Below the pieces are notes generated by a model. It saw only the letters and a program-made list of their open reading frames with translations, was not told the origin of the DNA and made no database searches. Shown here piece after piece: positions 28,229 to 38,496 of a stretch of 64,000 nucleotides of DNA. The first letter of the stretch is position 1. Each line of letters starts with the position of its first letter. The position numbers and the translations under genes are program-made. Origin of the DNA: Lachancea mirantina (Eukaryota; Ascomycota; Saccharomycetes; Saccharomycetales; Saccharomycetaceae); the NCBI GenBank assembly GCA_900074745.1, contig LT598465.1, positions 434,001 through 498,000 of the forward strand, given 5' to 3'.

Positions 28229-28446
28229 ACTGCCCCTCGCCACCGTTAGGACCCACCGCTGCCGCCGGCAGCAACCCCATTAAAGGCTATTTAGGACTGT
28301 ATATTCACTTGGATTGAGCTGTTGATCGGTGTATGCGCGTCTGTTCGGGGCTTTTCGTCACGTGACCGCGTGTCAGGAACTCATTTATTCAATCGTTGGT
28401 CAACTGAAATCACGTTTTCCCATCTTCAAAGTCGTCAAGGTCGCGC

Positions 28447-29670
28447 ATGTCTGAACATGTATACCAGCCCACGGACGTTGTCCTGGCAAAAGTGAAAGGG
28501 TTCCCAGCATGGCCTGCCATGATAATACCGGAAGAGATAGTGCCCGAGAACGTGTTGAAGGGAAGACCGGGCAAGCCTGCCAAAGAACTTGACGCAAGTG
28601 AAACAGAGGAGTCTGATAAGGACATTTCGAATTACATTGTGCATAGCGATTTTTTGAAATTCCGCAAGAATCGGATCGTACATCTGTCGTACTGCGTCAA
28701 ATTTTTTTTCGACGATTCTTACATCTGGGTCAAGCCACAGGATTTCAAGCCTCTGTTACCAGAGGAATGTGCCAAGTGGCTTGAAAATATCCGCCGCAAG
28801 CCCAAGCGCCTTGTTGCGGCGTTTGAAATGGCGAAACGCGGGCCTGGCGGTATCGACGTTTGGGAATTTGTCGAATACGGTTCCCAGGGAAAACCAGACG
28901 AAGAAGAGTATGTCGAAGAAGAGCCTGCTGTGGAAGAAGTACCCCAGGAACCAGAGTCGTCCCCGCATGTCAGCGATGTCGATGAGGTCCAGAGCCTGGC
29001 AAATGACTCTGATTTCGATGAAGAGCCTAAAACTAGGGCCGTCAAGGCACGCACGTCGCGTGCTGCTAAGAAAAGAACCCGTGGAGGCCGCGACGTGGAA
29101 CTGCAAGAACTGTCCATGTCTCCACCTCCTCCTTCGAGAACCAAGGCACGCGCGTCTGCGAAAAAACAGAAAACCCCTGAAATTCCCAAATACAAGTACG
29201 AAGACGACGAGGACTGGTCTATAGTCGGATTGGGACCGCAGAACTCAAGCATAAACCAGTCAAATACCTTAATCAGAAAGCTCTCGCAGAAGCGGAATTT
29301 GGAAGTGCACAACGAACTCAAGGCTGACCTGCGAGAAAAACTCAGTTTTGCGAAAAAGCTCGTCATGGGCGCGATCTTTAGTGGCTCCGAGAAGGAAAAT
29401 GAGGAGAATCTTCACATGGTCATTGATGAATTGGACCAATCTTTGTCTCTGAAGGGTAGTCAGGACGAGTTGATTACGGTCCTGTACGCAGATAACGAGA
29501 TTTTGATTAGTCTCAGCGCTTTGCTGAATTCGAAGGGAGACCAACTGAAGGAAATGGGACTGTGGGACAAGTTTCAACAGTGGTTCACAAACGTTTACGG
29601 ACACGAATTCGTACCTGATGAAGAGCCATGGTCTATGGAGAAAATTTCCGAATTGGCCTCCCAGTCTTAG
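28447..29670 (+). CDS. IOC4: ISW1b remodelling complex subunit Ioc4 (PWWP)
   Basis: Ioc4 brings the ISW1b chromatin remodeller to H3K36-methylated gene bodies. The N-terminal PWWP domain is clear at about residues 6-130 (PTDVVLAKVKGFPAWPAMIIP, then YIWVKPQDFKPLLPEE), with the family's insertion between the first strands. An acidic, Lys-rich linker follows (AAKKRTRGGRD). The C-terminal helical segment (QKRNLEVHNELKADLREKLS; LWDKFQQWFTNVYGHEF) resembles a Leo1/LEDGF-type interaction bundle. At 407 residues it is shorter than S. cerevisiae (475). It lies next to MCM1 as in S. cerevisiae (YMR043W-YMR044W), with CACGTG at 28359-28364 in the promoter. Confidence 0.92.
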   Translation: MSEHVYQPTDVVLAKVKGFPAWPAMIIPEEIVPENVLKGRPGKPAKELDASETEESDKDISNYIVHSDFLKFRKNRIVHLSYCVKFFFDDSYIWVKPQDFKPLLPEECAKWLENIRRKPKRLVAAFEMAKRGPGGIDVWEFVEYGSQGKPDEEEYVEEEPAVEEVPQEPESSPHVSDVDEVQSLANDSDFDEEPKTRAVKARTSRAAKKRTRGGRDVELQELSMSPPPPSRTKARASAKKQKTPEIPKYKYEDDEDWSIVGLGPQNSSINQSNTLIRKLSQKRNLEVHNELKADLREKLSFAKKLVMGAIFSGSEKENEENLHMVIDELDQSLSLKGSQDELITVLYADNEILISLSALLNSKGDQLKEMGLWDKFQQWFTNVYGHEFVPDEEPWSMEKISELASQS

Positions 29671-29802
29671 ATCGCTATCAGCACATAACACTCAAGAAAA
29701 ACTGCTTTGCAGAGAAATGTATTCTCAAATCTTCTTTACATCGTGAAGTAATTAAACAACTATGTACTTTACAAAATGCAGATGGGCAATCACGGGCCCT
29801 TT

Positions 29803-32800
29803 TTACATGGGATGATCGACGGTGAAAACCCAGGTACCTGTAAGAGGGTCGTAACTGTCGAATTTAGTACCCGCTATGGACTTTAATCTTGCAACGTGTC
29901 TCTTGATAATAGGATGGTTAGGGTCTTTTATGGGTTTCCTTGTTGACTTGTCGACTGGGTAACAACCATAGGTACTGATTCTTGCTCTAACGTTCAAACC
30001 TTGGCCGTCCGCTGGCTTCACACTAGCGTTTGGATAGATGGCACAAGTCTTAGGTTCGAACACAACGAGCTGGCCACACAACGATGGCAACGACACTTCT
30101 GACAAATCAACGGGCTCTAGAAAATCTATCTTTCCGTAATCCCTGTGCCCGATGGTCAAGCCCTCCACTTTGCGAAGTTGAAGAAGTGTCATCGAGGCTA
30201 GCGTCTCTAAAGAAGGCGTCATGTAGTAGCCGTCGTCTGTGAATGAGATGTCGTCCCCAATAATTCCTGAGGGCTTCTTAGTTCTTTCAGGAGAGGACGA
30301 TTTAGCAGTGGTAAAATTGACCGGATTTTTGGACAGTGGTGTGGATGGTATCATCGAAGCCTTGGCCGTTTTGTCAGACCCATTTGCAATATCTCTGCTC
30401 ACTTTTGTCGCAGAGTCTTCGTCTGAGTTGGCCAATGCAGTTTTCCCATGCAAGGAAGATGTTGAAATGTCGTCAGCAATTGCATGTCCCGACGGTTCTC
30501 CTGAGAAAGTAATTTTTTTGATGATATGATTTCCGTCTTGCTCGTCAGAAATATTTTCCATCTTTTTTCTGTTTATAATCAAGTTCTTGAACGATTTCCT
30601 GTCAGGATTGAATAGTAATTTACTAGAAGAAAGAATGACTTCGTCGCTCTCGTCATTGAAAATTGATTGAGAACTTCCTGCACTATTGGGCATAATCTCA
30701 CGCTTGGAAGGCTCGGCTCCAGAGGTGAGGGCAGGTTTGGGGGTCCCATTGGCAATGACAATGCTGGCAGTACGTGACAAGGGAGCTTTTGAGTTGCTTT
30801 GGGGTCCAAATAGTGGCTTCGGAGCCAATCGGTACGCAGTGGATAAACTAGCCTTCTTTTTTATGTCCGCATTTATTTTAGTAGCAGTTGGTTTAGTTGG
30901 CTGCGTGATCGAGTTTGGAATAGTGACTCGTGAAAACAATTCATTGGTGCCATAGGGGTTCGCAGATTGTGCAGACGTTTGCAGTTGGGCAGCCTGCGCG
31001 GGCTGCTGTGCGTTTTGGCCACCGAATAAACCACTGGAGCCACCAAAATTGGACCCCGCGTTCGTATTTGTGTTCATCCCACCAAAAAGTCCACCTCCTG
31101 TCGCGGTAGCAGGCTTGTTTCCGAATAAACCCGTCGAGGCTCCAGTTGCACCTGGCGCGGCGGGCTTATTACCAAACAGTCCTCCTCCCGATGTCGCCCC
31201 AGTGCTTGCTTGCTTTCCAAAGAGTCCGCCGCTAGAAGGCGCAGCACCACCAGGCTTTGCACCAAAGAGACCGCCGGAAGTGTTATTGGGGCCGAGAGCA
31301 GAGTTTTGCCCACCAAACAATCCGCCACTAGTTGAGGAGTTATTATTGTTCTGGCCGAATAACCCACCTCCAGTTGCGCCGCTCGTGGCTGGCTTGCTCC
31401 CAAAGAGACCACCCGTCTGGGTTGTCGTGTTTGTAGCATTATTTTGACCGAATAGTCCCCCAGTGTTGGGTTGAGCATTATTTTGACCGAACAATCCTGT
31501 CCCAGTCGTTGCTGGCTTCGAACCAAAAAGTCCACCCGATTGTTGCTGATTATTATTCTGACCAAACAGGCTGCCTCCACCTATATTTTGGGGGTTGGTA
31601 TTAGTATTATTCGATTGTCCAAAAAGTCCACTACTCTGAGCTTGGTTACCAGTCTGTCCAAAAAGACCCCCACCTTGCTGCTGAGGTTGCTGATTGTTGT
31701 TGACGCCACCAAATAAACTGTTGCCTGCCTGATTCGCATTGTTTTGGCCGAAAAGACCACCTGAGGCCTGAGTATTATTTTGACCAAATAGGCCACCACC
31801 TCCAGTGGTATTGGTGGTCTGACCAAACCCAGAATTTGTTGTATTTTGGCCAAAAAGGCCACCTGAAGTGGCTGGCTTATTACCAAAAAGATTACCGGAG
31901 CCACTGGCAGGCTGTTGCTGATTTTGACCAAAGGGAGACATCGAATTTGTGTTCTTATTTTGTCCAAAGAGTCCACCGCCACCTGCGTTGTTTGTATTAG
32001 TTTGACCAAAAAGCCCTCCACCGGGGTTTGTAGTATTGGTGTTATTTTGACCAAAAAGTCCTCCCGAATTGGCGCTGTTAGGTTGACCAAACATGCCACC
32101 GCCAGACGCATTGTTATTTGCAGATTGACCGAACAGACCACCTGATTGTTGGCCCGTTTGTCCAAATGGAGAATTTAGGGCGTTGGTATTTGTGTTGTTT
32201 TGCCCAAAAACTCCACCACCACTGGTGTTGCCTTGGCCGAAAAGTCCGCCAGAACCAGTAGTGGTTGCACCAGTGGGTTTACTTCCAAAAAGACCACCGC
32301 CCATCTGGTTAGATTGAGCCGAGTTTTGACCAAAAGGGGAGTTACCACTCGTATTGTTTTGACCAAACATACCGGCGCCAGCGTTCATATTGGCCGAATT
32401 TTGACCGAAAAGCCCACCTTGTTGATTTTGGGTGTTGTTGGGTTGACCAAACAGACCACCACCACTTGCATTTCCGGAGTTTGCTTGACCAAAAAGCCCG
32501 CCTCCGGTGCCAGTGGCACCAGGCTGGTTAGTGGGTTGACCGAATGCAGAAGTGTTGGAGCCAAAAGCATTATTGTTAGAACTTTGACCAAAAAGTCCGC
32601 CTGCGTTTTGGTTGGTATTATTAGTTTGTCCGAAAAGACCACCGCTCGTTCCAGTGCCACTAGCGCCTCCCGTGGCTGTGTTGTTTTGACCAAAAAGGGA
32701 CCCCCCAGAAGCCGGTTTATTCATACCAAAGGGAGAATTAGCCGTATTAGCGGCAGCAGACCCAAACGCATTACCCGAGGGCTGTCCAAAGGGTGAAGAA

Positions 32801-33513
32801 GTAGCATTGGGTTGGCCAAACATGTTCGAGGACTGTTGCGATGGCTGATTGTTGCCTAGCATGCCAAACGCGTTAGTATTGGAATTGCTTTGACCGAACG
32901 TCGACCCGGAACCGGCGCCAGCCCCAAACGGCGAGACAGTCGAACCGGGCGCACCGGTTGCGCCCTGTTGTGCAAACCGCCGGTTGGCTTGGTAATCCTG
33001 TAAACGCAGCTCTTCAAACGAGAAATTCTTGTACTCAGGCATGCACGAGATGCTATAGAACACGTTGTTGAGCCCCGTGGTGGCGTCTTTCTCGACATGA
33101 GGTGTAAAGGGCTTGATGGCGGTACCTTGACCTGCTGTACCAGCGGCGCTTGCGCCGCTGGCGCCTGCAGAGCTTGCGGGCGAGGAGCTACCGAAAAGAG
33201 ACGGCGCACCGGTCGCACCGGGGGCTGTCTGGCCAAAGGGACTAGTCGTGGTATTGGCGACGGCACCAGAACCGGGGCCGCTGTTACTGTTGCTATTATT
33301 GTTGTTGGACATACCAAAGAGGCCGGATCCGCCTGTAGAGAACCCACCGAACCCAGACACGGCGTTGGAGCCGGTCGTACCGGTACCAAACGCACCAGAA
33401 TTGGCCGCTCCGGCGGAATTGCCGAACGGAGAGTTCGCTGCGTTGGTGGCAGCACCCGTCCCAAAGGGCGTGGATCCTGTATTACCAAAAGTGCTTCGCG
33501 TCGATCCAAACAT
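29803..33513 (-). CDS. NUP116: GLFG nucleoporin Nup116/Nup100 ancestor
   Basis: The 1236-residue protein has an FG-repeat region with dozens of GLFGQ units spaced by Asn/Thr/Gly/Ser-rich linkers (about residues 1-900), forming the permeability barrier of the nuclear pore. A GLEBS-like motif lies near residues 135-185 (HVEKDATTGLNNVFYSIS; YKNFSFEELRLQDYQ), which in S. cerevisiae Nup116, not Nup100, binds Gle2. The C-terminal about 150 residues are the autoproteolytic-family domain (YYMTPSLETLASMTLLQL; TKFDSYDPLTGTWVFTV) without a Nup98/Nup145-type HFS cleavage site. A single gene here probably represents the pre-duplication ancestor of NUP100 and NUP116. Position beside IOC4 fits YMR047C. Confidence 0.93.
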   Translation of the reverse strand: MFGSTRSTFGNTGSTPFGTGAATNAANSPFGNSAGAANSGAFGTGTTGSNAVSGFGGFSTGGSGLFGMSNNNNSNSNSGPGSGAVANTTTSPFGQTAPGATGAPSLFGSSSPASSAGASGASAAGTAGQGTAIKPFTPHVEKDATTGLNNVFYSISCMPEYKNFSFEELRLQDYQANRRFAQQGATGAPGSTVSPFGAGAGSGSTFGQSNSNTNAFGMLGNNQPSQQSSNMFGQPNATSSPFGQPSGNAFGSAAANTANSPFGMNKPASGGSLFGQNNTATGGASGTGTSGGLFGQTNNTNQNAGGLFGQSSNNNAFGSNTSAFGQPTNQPGATGTGGGLFGQANSGNASGGGLFGQPNNTQNQQGGLFGQNSANMNAGAGMFGQNNTSGNSPFGQNSAQSNQMGGGLFGSKPTGATTTGSGGLFGQGNTSGGGVFGQNNTNTNALNSPFGQTGQQSGGLFGQSANNNASGGGMFGQPNSANSGGLFGQNNTNTTNPGGGLFGQTNTNNAGGGGLFGQNKNTNSMSPFGQNQQQPASGSGNLFGNKPATSGGLFGQNTTNSGFGQTTNTTGGGGLFGQNNTQASGGLFGQNNANQAGNSLFGGVNNNQQPQQQGGGLFGQTGNQAQSSGLFGQSNNTNTNPQNIGGGSLFGQNNNQQQSGGLFGSKPATTGTGLFGQNNAQPNTGGLFGQNNATNTTTQTGGLFGSKPATSGATGGGLFGQNNNNSSTSGGLFGGQNSALGPNNTSGGLFGAKPGGAAPSSGGLFGKQASTGATSGGGLFGNKPAAPGATGASTGLFGNKPATATGGGLFGGMNTNTNAGSNFGGSSGLFGGQNAQQPAQAAQLQTSAQSANPYGTNELFSRVTIPNSITQPTKPTATKINADIKKKASLSTAYRLAPKPLFGPQSNSKAPLSRTASIVIANGTPKPALTSGAEPSKREIMPNSAGSSQSIFNDESDEVILSSSKLLFNPDRKSFKNLIINRKKMENISDEQDGNHIIKKITFSGEPSGHAIADDISTSSLHGKTALANSDEDSATKVSRDIANGSDKTAKASMIPSTPLSKNPVNFTTAKSSSPERTKKPSGIIGDDISFTDDGYYMTPSLETLASMTLLQLRKVEGLTIGHRDYGKIDFLEPVDLSEVSLPSLCGQLVVFEPKTCAIYPNASVKPADGQGLNVRARISTYGCYPVDKSTRKPIKDPNHPIIKRHVARLKSIAGTKFDSYDPLTGTWVFTVDHPM

Positions 33514-33923
33514 CGCGTTGTCCGGAGTGCGTTGCGCCGTTGTTACCTTTTGAGTGCCGCTTGCTTAACACGTATGCACCTGATGCAGTTGGCGAGACTA
33601 CCGGTGAATTGGGATCTTTCTTCTGTGCTGAGAATCTCACTTGGATGTTTACCATGTCTTAACGATGTCAGTTAATTTTTTCTGAGAGGGCAGGACGGAC
33701 GTGCGAGGTGACACGCGCGCCGAGAATCTCGTACACAGCGACCTACCTAATCCGTGCGATGTGACAATCCGGGTAACACATATGTCACGTGCTCCTCGTT
33801 CGTAGTGTGTGACCGATTTTTATTTCTTTTTTCTAATCCGCTTACGTAACCGTCGATTTTCCTATACGCCTGTCTATCATTTAACCCATTTACAAGGCCC
33901 GTATCGCCTCGCCTCTGCCTCGC
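33514..33923. promoter_or_regulatory. NUP116 upstream region
   Basis: A Reb1-type site CGGGTAA at 33770-33776 lies 9 bp before CACGTG (33786-33791). Both are nucleosome-excluding general regulatory factor sites. No gene is recognised. Confidence 0.4.
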
Positions 33924-34157
33924 TCACAGCTCTTCCAGCTGGCCCATCACGTCCTTGAGCATCTCCCACGTCGCTCTCCGCATCGGAGAAAGGCTGCCCG
34001 TGCTGAGGTCGACCACCAGGTCCTGGTCGCAATCATCGTCAACGCCCGGCCTCATTCCCTTTCCATTGCCCACAACGACACTCTGTTTGTTCGCCGATGT
34101 CTGCGACATGTACATCTGAACAACTTCACTGCTGGGTTTGGATTGCTGGAAAGACAT
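33924..34157 (-). CDS. Small ORF of unknown function (77 aa)
   Basis: The ATG at 34155-34157 opens a 77-codon frame. The product is hydrophilic and Ser/Gln/Asp-rich, with a predicted C-terminal amphipathic helix (MRRATWEMLKDVMGQLEEL). No signal peptide, membrane segment or known domain is seen. It lies between NUP116 and CSM3, divergent from CSM3 with 399 bp between, and has its own E-box-rich upstream region. No S. cerevisiae gene is expected here to my knowledge. It may be a real small gene or chance; comparison with sister species would decide. Confidence 0.4.
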   Translation of the reverse strand: MSFQQSKPSSEVVQMYMSQTSANKQSVVVGNGKGMRPGVDDDCDQDLVVDLSTGSLSPMRRATWEMLKDVMGQLEEL

Positions 34158-34556
34158 GCCGAAAGGTGGTTACAGGCGAAAAACACATTCTATCGCGCAA
34201 GCGTGTTACGCGTTGTTTAGTCTCTTATGTATCTTTGTTCGAGTCAAGAACGCGATGAGGCGATAGTGCGAAACACCGCTGTGAAGACCACGCTGTGAGC
34301 ACCATGGTGGTTATTGCCGTGGCGCTTGGTGTGGGGGCGGTTTCGGAGAGAGTCTCGAGACCCTGACGCCACAGTTTTGAAGGGGGTGTGGGTTTTTGCA
34401 AATGAGTGTCACGTGTCGCGGTTGAGTGGCACGTGACTTGTTGATGTCGTTTGCCACGAAATTTGGCGTCGCGACGCGTAAACCTCATCTCCTGGTAAAG
34501 ACGCGTCAGGCCTCGCATTGCATCGCACCGCATCGCACCGCATCGCTAGGCCCGTG
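34158..34556. promoter_or_regulatory. Divergent region with two MCB elements upstream of CSM3
   Basis: ACGCGT occurs at 34474-34479 and 34501-34506, both within 85 bp of the CSM3 start, suggesting MBF-driven G1/S expression. Two CACGTG sites lie at 34410-34415 and 34430-34435. A short CATCGCACCG tandem repeat follows at about 34520-34545. Confidence 0.5.
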
Positions 34557-35177
34557 ATGAGCAGTCCCGGTGCATTTCCCGAGTCGTTTGACCCCGACAC
34601 GTCGCTGCCGCTGGACCCGACTGCGATCCAGGGTGCCACTTTTGATGGCGAGGATCCGCTTCGAGATCCCACCGTGGTCACCACGACCCGCAGACGACCC
34701 CAGGTGAAGCTCACGTCTGAGAAACTGTTGTCGGCGCGGGGTTTGCCACACGTGGCCAAACACGCGCCTAAGCACGCGCGGATCTCGTCGCGCAAATCCG
34801 CATACGAAAACCTGTGCCATTTCTTGCAATTCTATCAGCTCTGGGCTCACGATCTGTACCCCAAGGCCAAATTTCGCGATTTCGTCAGCCTATGCGACAC
34901 GCTGGGACGCACCGACCGCCCGCTTCGCGAGTATCGGCTGCAACTGCTGCAAGCAGAAATGAGCGGCGAGCCGCTCCCAGAGCTGGACCACAGCACAGTT
35001 CAAGCTCCCTCGCTTTTCGTTGATCCGGACGCAGAAGTCGCATCTGCAACTCCGACGCCAGCGCAACCGTCGTCCCCCACGCTCGATACGCAACCTTTGC
35101 CCGAAGCTCAACTGCCCTCCGGTCCTGACAACGTCGACGAAGATGAAATGGACGCACTCCGCGAATTGGGCTGGTGA
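34557..35177 (+). CDS. CSM3: Replication fork protection protein Csm3
   Basis: Csm3 works with Tof1 and Mrc1 to stabilise stalled forks and support cohesion. The conserved Swi3 domain spans about residues 45-140 (QVKLTSEKLLSARGLPHVAK; HARISSRKSAYENLCHFLQF; FYQLWAHDLYPKAKFRDFV; REYRLQLLQAEMSG). The frame has no ATG further upstream; the ATG at 34557 gives 206 residues. The C-terminal third is Pro/Thr/Ser-rich and ends acidic (DEDEMDALRELGW). S. cerevisiae Csm3 is longer (about 317), mostly in the tail. MCB sites upstream match its S-phase role. Position next to NUP116 and ERB1 fits YMR048W. Confidence 0.93.
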   Translation: MSSPGAFPESFDPDTSLPLDPTAIQGATFDGEDPLRDPTVVTTTRRRPQVKLTSEKLLSARGLPHVAKHAPKHARISSRKSAYENLCHFLQFYQLWAHDLYPKAKFRDFVSLCDTLGRTDRPLREYRLQLLQAEMSGEPLPELDHSTVQAPSLFVDPDAEVASATPTPAQPSSPTLDTQPLPEAQLPSGPDNVDEDEMDALRELGW

Positions 35178-35270
35178 CCCCGCTCGGGACTGGTTCCTGA
35201 CGCGGCTTTACGGCTTTCTATATGTTACATGTTATTTAATGGCTAATGTCAAAAACTGCAAACATTCGCC

Positions 35271-37634
35271 TCAGCTGGTCCACATGCGTGCGGTGCCGTC
35301 GGCACCCGCTGAGAACAGCCATGCTTCCCTGGGGTGCCAGATCGCATCCAAAACGCCCAAGTTACTCACGGTTTTATGACCCGTCAACTTCTTCAACGGC
35401 ACCAACAATGGATTCTTCATCATGTCATCGTAAACCGCAGCATGGAAAATATGGATGGTGCTATCGTCGGCAGCAGAGCAAAATAGCGGTAGGTTCTTGT
35501 GAAATTTGACAGTTCTCACCGCCATTTCATGATATCTTAAAGTCTTGTAAGGTGTACTTGCAAGGTCCAAATCGTGCCATAGCACTCTCTTGTCAAACGA
35601 AGAGGCAAGCAAATTGTCACCTCTTGGATGTATATCGATTGCAGACAACCAACGCGCCCCGGGCAATAATTTCTTCAATAGCACCTGCTGCGCCAAGTCG
35701 TAAATCCTCACGTATCTCTGAGAACACACGAACAATTGGGGTCTGAATGGATGGAATTTCACATCCATGACAATTCCCTTCGACTTCTTGAAAGGCGACT
35801 GCGACAAATGCTTTGACAATTGATGAATCAACACGGATGTGTTACCGGATTTAGGTTGCACGCCGACGAAATAGTCACCTTTCCTATGCCACGAAAGCTT
35901 CTTCACCGTATGACGACAAGTGATTACCAAACATATATCCTTCTCCAGTTGAGACTGTGTAGGTTTGTTCCACTGTGCAACCGTTTTTTTGACCGCGTTC
36001 GCCTCTTTCGTATCATCCTCGTCATTGCTGTTCACATTCATGTCCGCCTTCCTGACGTTGCCAAATGTGTCATAGCCAAACCCGTCTTCAATCTTGGTTT
36101 TGCCCGTGTTTTCAATCTCATAGCCGAAAATAGGTGGCACAATCAGATATATGCTTTCGCCAGCAGCAACGGCCAGTATACCTGTGGTGGCGTCGGGATT
36201 CCATTCGACAACTTCGATATGGTCACCATTACCGGTTTTCTGGTCGATGAGTTGAACTTTGTAGACCTCACGACCGGTCAAAATCTCCCATATTCTGACG
36301 GACCCATCGTCAGAGCCAGTAGCAAGCCATAAGCCACTTGGATCTATCGAAAGCGTCCTTATCTTGCCCTCGTGGCCACGGTATATGGTGGAACATCTAA
36401 TAGGGAACGGTCTCAAATCTTTGGGCGAAGGTAGTTCAGGAATTAGCGATTCAGGGTCGATATTCAGCTTGTTCTTACGCACTCGTGGCGCCAAGTACAA
36501 GTCCAAAGATCTTTCGAACCTTTCTCTTACCGATTCTCCATACCCAGGGACTTTTCTCAAAGCGCCAAACTTTTGAGGCAAGAAGTTTCTTTCCCGTTCA
36601 CTAGGTTCCATCTTTTCCCAAGCCTCTTTTTCTTCCGGTGTCAGTAGATACTCTTCTGGTGGGTTGTAACTCTCGTCATTAGTTGGTGGAGGCAATTTTG
36701 GCGCAACCAAATGCATTACATGATCGTTGGTCTCCGTCGAGTCGCCCCATAGGTCGAAATTGGTTTCTTGATCTTCTTCTTTGCGCAGTTCTTTTAGCTT
36801 GCTTGGTGGAACGATACGTCCCTCCCTGATCGCTTTCACGATCTTCATTACACGTTTGGCCTCATTTTTGGAGGGCACAAATCTGCGCTTGGGTTCGGGT
36901 GCCGCGGTCAAAGGTGTTGCTTCTGGGTGTCTTGTGAACCAGTCTATCATGGGCTCATATGGGTTCACAGAATCATCGGTGCGCTCGTTTTTCTGGATCT
37001 TGGCAATAAGTTCGAGTTCTTCTTGACTCAAGTTCAACGAAGCTCCGGTGTTTTTGTCCAAAAGTCCGGTCCAGCCCTCTGGAAGATCGATCGTGTCCAG
37101 TAGTTGGTCCAGCGCAGAGCCCTTGGCAGGTCTCATGATCCGTTTCCCATTGATATCGTAACCGATGTGGGGCATTTCTTCGTACGCGGAAAGCGGTATG
37201 TTTCCGATCGTGTTACCGGTATCCACGTCGCTGTCGTCACTGTCGTAGACTGGATTGATTTCTGGTTTCAAAATTCGCGGGGTACCGTCCGAAAATTTGG
37301 TCCGCACTTCCTGGGAGGCCTCAGAAAGCGTTCTCAATTTGAAGTTCGCCATTCTATCCTCCATCGACGCCATGTCGTCGTCGCCAGATTCAACGCTCTC
37401 AGAGTACTCATCCATATCCTCGACCTCCTCGGCTTCTTCTTCGGCAAGAAGTCTATTAAACTCTGCATCCGAATCCTCCTCATCGTCTTTCTCGCCCTCC
37501 TCGCTCTCATCTGCCTCTACGTCCAGTATCCCATCGACTGCGAAATTTTCTTCCTCGCTGTCGGAGTCAAGCGCACGCTTGCTAGCAACGTCCTTACCGT
37601 TGGTGCCAGCCTTCAACTTTGTCGCTTCAGCCAT
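35271..37634 (-). CDS. ERB1: Ribosome biogenesis factor Erb1 (BOP1)
   Basis: Erb1 joins Nop7 and Ytm1 in the PeBoW complex required for 25S rRNA and 5.8S maturation in 60S assembly. The 787-residue protein (S. cerevisiae 807) has an acidic N-terminus ([26 protein letters not shown]) and the BOP1 N-terminal domain ([57 protein letters not shown]). The C-terminal WD40 propeller from about residue 420 ends [21 protein letters not shown]. Its position after CSM3 matches YMR049C. Confidence 0.96.
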   Translation of the reverse strand: MAEATKLKAGTNGKDVASKRALDSDSEEENFAVDGILDVEADESEEGEKDDEEDSDAEFNRLLAEEEAEEVEDMDEYSESVESGDDDMASMEDRMANFKLRTLSEASQEVRTKFSDGTPRILKPEINPVYDSDDSDVDTGNTIGNIPLSAYEEMPHIGYDINGKRIMRPAKGSALDQLLDTIDLPEGWTGLLDKNTGASLNLSQEELELIAKIQKNERTDDSVNPYEPMIDWFTRHPEATPLTAAPEPKRRFVPSKNEAKRVMKIVKAIREGRIVPPSKLKELRKEEDQETNFDLWGDSTETNDHVMHLVAPKLPPPTNDESYNPPEEYLLTPEEKEAWEKMEPSERERNFLPQKFGALRKVPGYGESVRERFERSLDLYLAPRVRKNKLNIDPESLIPELPSPKDLRPFPIRCSTIYRGHEGKIRTLSIDPSGLWLATGSDDGSVRIWEILTGREVYKVQLIDQKTGNGDHIEVVEWNPDATTGILAVAAGESIYLIVPPIFGYEIENTGKTKIEDGFGYDTFGNVRKADMNVNSNDEDDTKEANAVKKTVAQWNKPTQSQLEKDICLVITCRHTVKKLSWHRKGDYFVGVQPKSGNTSVLIHQLSKHLSQSPFKKSKGIVMDVKFHPFRPQLFVCSQRYVRIYDLAQQVLLKKLLPGARWLSAIDIHPRGDNLLASSFDKRVLWHDLDLASTPYKTLRYHEMAVRTVKFHKNLPLFCSAADDSTIHIFHAAVYDDMMKNPLLVPLKKLTGHKTVSNLGVLDAIWHPREAWLFSAGADGTARMWTS

Positions 37635-37823
37635 TACTACGGGATCAAATCAAACTCAACACCGTCGACACAACGTCTTTACAAATACAGCTCTTTCGGT
37701 GCTCATCTCATCTCATCTCGCTTGCTGAAAATTTTGTTGACGGTTTCTTTTGGAGAGCTAAAGACCCGCGTGATAAGCCAAAACTGGTATATGATCCCAA
37801 ATCCTTAGCGTTTCCAACAAGTT

Positions 37824-37897
37824 GGTTTCGTGGTCTAGTTGGTTATGGCATCTGCTTAACACGCAGAACGTCCCCAGTTCGATCCTGGGCGAAATCA
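37824..37897 (+). tRNA. tRNA-Val (AAC)
   Basis: This 74-nt gene folds into a full cloverleaf. The acceptor stem is GGTTTCG/CGAAATC with discriminator A, the anticodon loop TTAACAC gives anticodon AAC, and the T arm is CCCAGTTCGATCCTGGG. It has no intron and is nearly identical to S. cerevisiae tRNA-Val(AAC). A T-rich run follows at 37899, the usual Pol III terminator. Confidence 0.96.
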
Positions 37898-37959
37898 ATT
37901 TTTTCATTTTATTTGGAATTATCACTGTAAGCTACGAGCATCTAAATCGTTATAGAAAT

Positions 37960-38496
37960 CTATGGGAACTCACAAGTCTCGGCTATCTTGGAGGCCAGTT
38001 GTTCCAGATATTTTACATCGACACCGCTGAATCCGTCGTACGTCAGACAGTCGATATCAATCACACCGACGACTTTCTTGTTCTTGCCGATAATCGGGAT
38101 CACGATCTCGCTTTTGGTCTCGCCGTCACAAGCTATATGGCCTGGAAATGCATTGACATCGGGGACAAGCTGCGTCTCTTGCAGAGACGCAGCGGTCCCA
38201 CAGACACCGTGACCATACTTGATGATCTGACATGCTACTTTGCCCTGAAAGGGACCCAGAATCAGGGTGTTGGCATTTTTACCGTCTGCCACGTAAAATC
38301 CGGCCCAATTGACGTCCAGTGGTAGTGACCTATATGCATGCCATAGTAAAGACGCTGCGTTGGCCAAATTGCAAACCCAGTTGTCCTGGTCGGAGGCTAG
38401 TGCCACATAAGAGTCTACCAACTGTTGCAACGCAGCTTCGCGATCGCCACTTGCAAACTCTGAGAACTCTGCGTGGTGCACACCGTCTTGGCCCAT
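37960..38496 (-). CDS. Free methionine-(R)-sulfoxide reductase (fRMsr)
   Basis: This GAF-domain enzyme (S. cerevisiae YKL069W) reduces free Met-R-sulfoxide using thioredoxin. The frame opens at 38643, but homology starts at the ATG at 38494-38496 (MGQDGVHHAEFSEF), giving 178 residues (S. cerevisiae 180). The GAF core is WAGFYVADGKNANTLILGPF. The three conserved cysteines lie in KVACQIIKYG, GVCGTAAS and HIACDGETKSE. The last serves as the nucleophile with the others resolving. The gene sits among tRNA genes and apart from its S. cerevisiae neighbours. Confidence 0.95.
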   Translation of the reverse strand: MGQDGVHHAEFSEFASGDREAALQQLVDSYVALASDQDNWVCNLANAASLLWHAYRSLPLDVNWAGFYVADGKNANTLILGPFQGKVACQIIKYGHGVCGTAASLQETQLVPDVNAFPGHIACDGETKSEIVIPIIGKNKKVVGVIDIDCLTYDGFSGVDVKYLEQLASKIAETCEFP

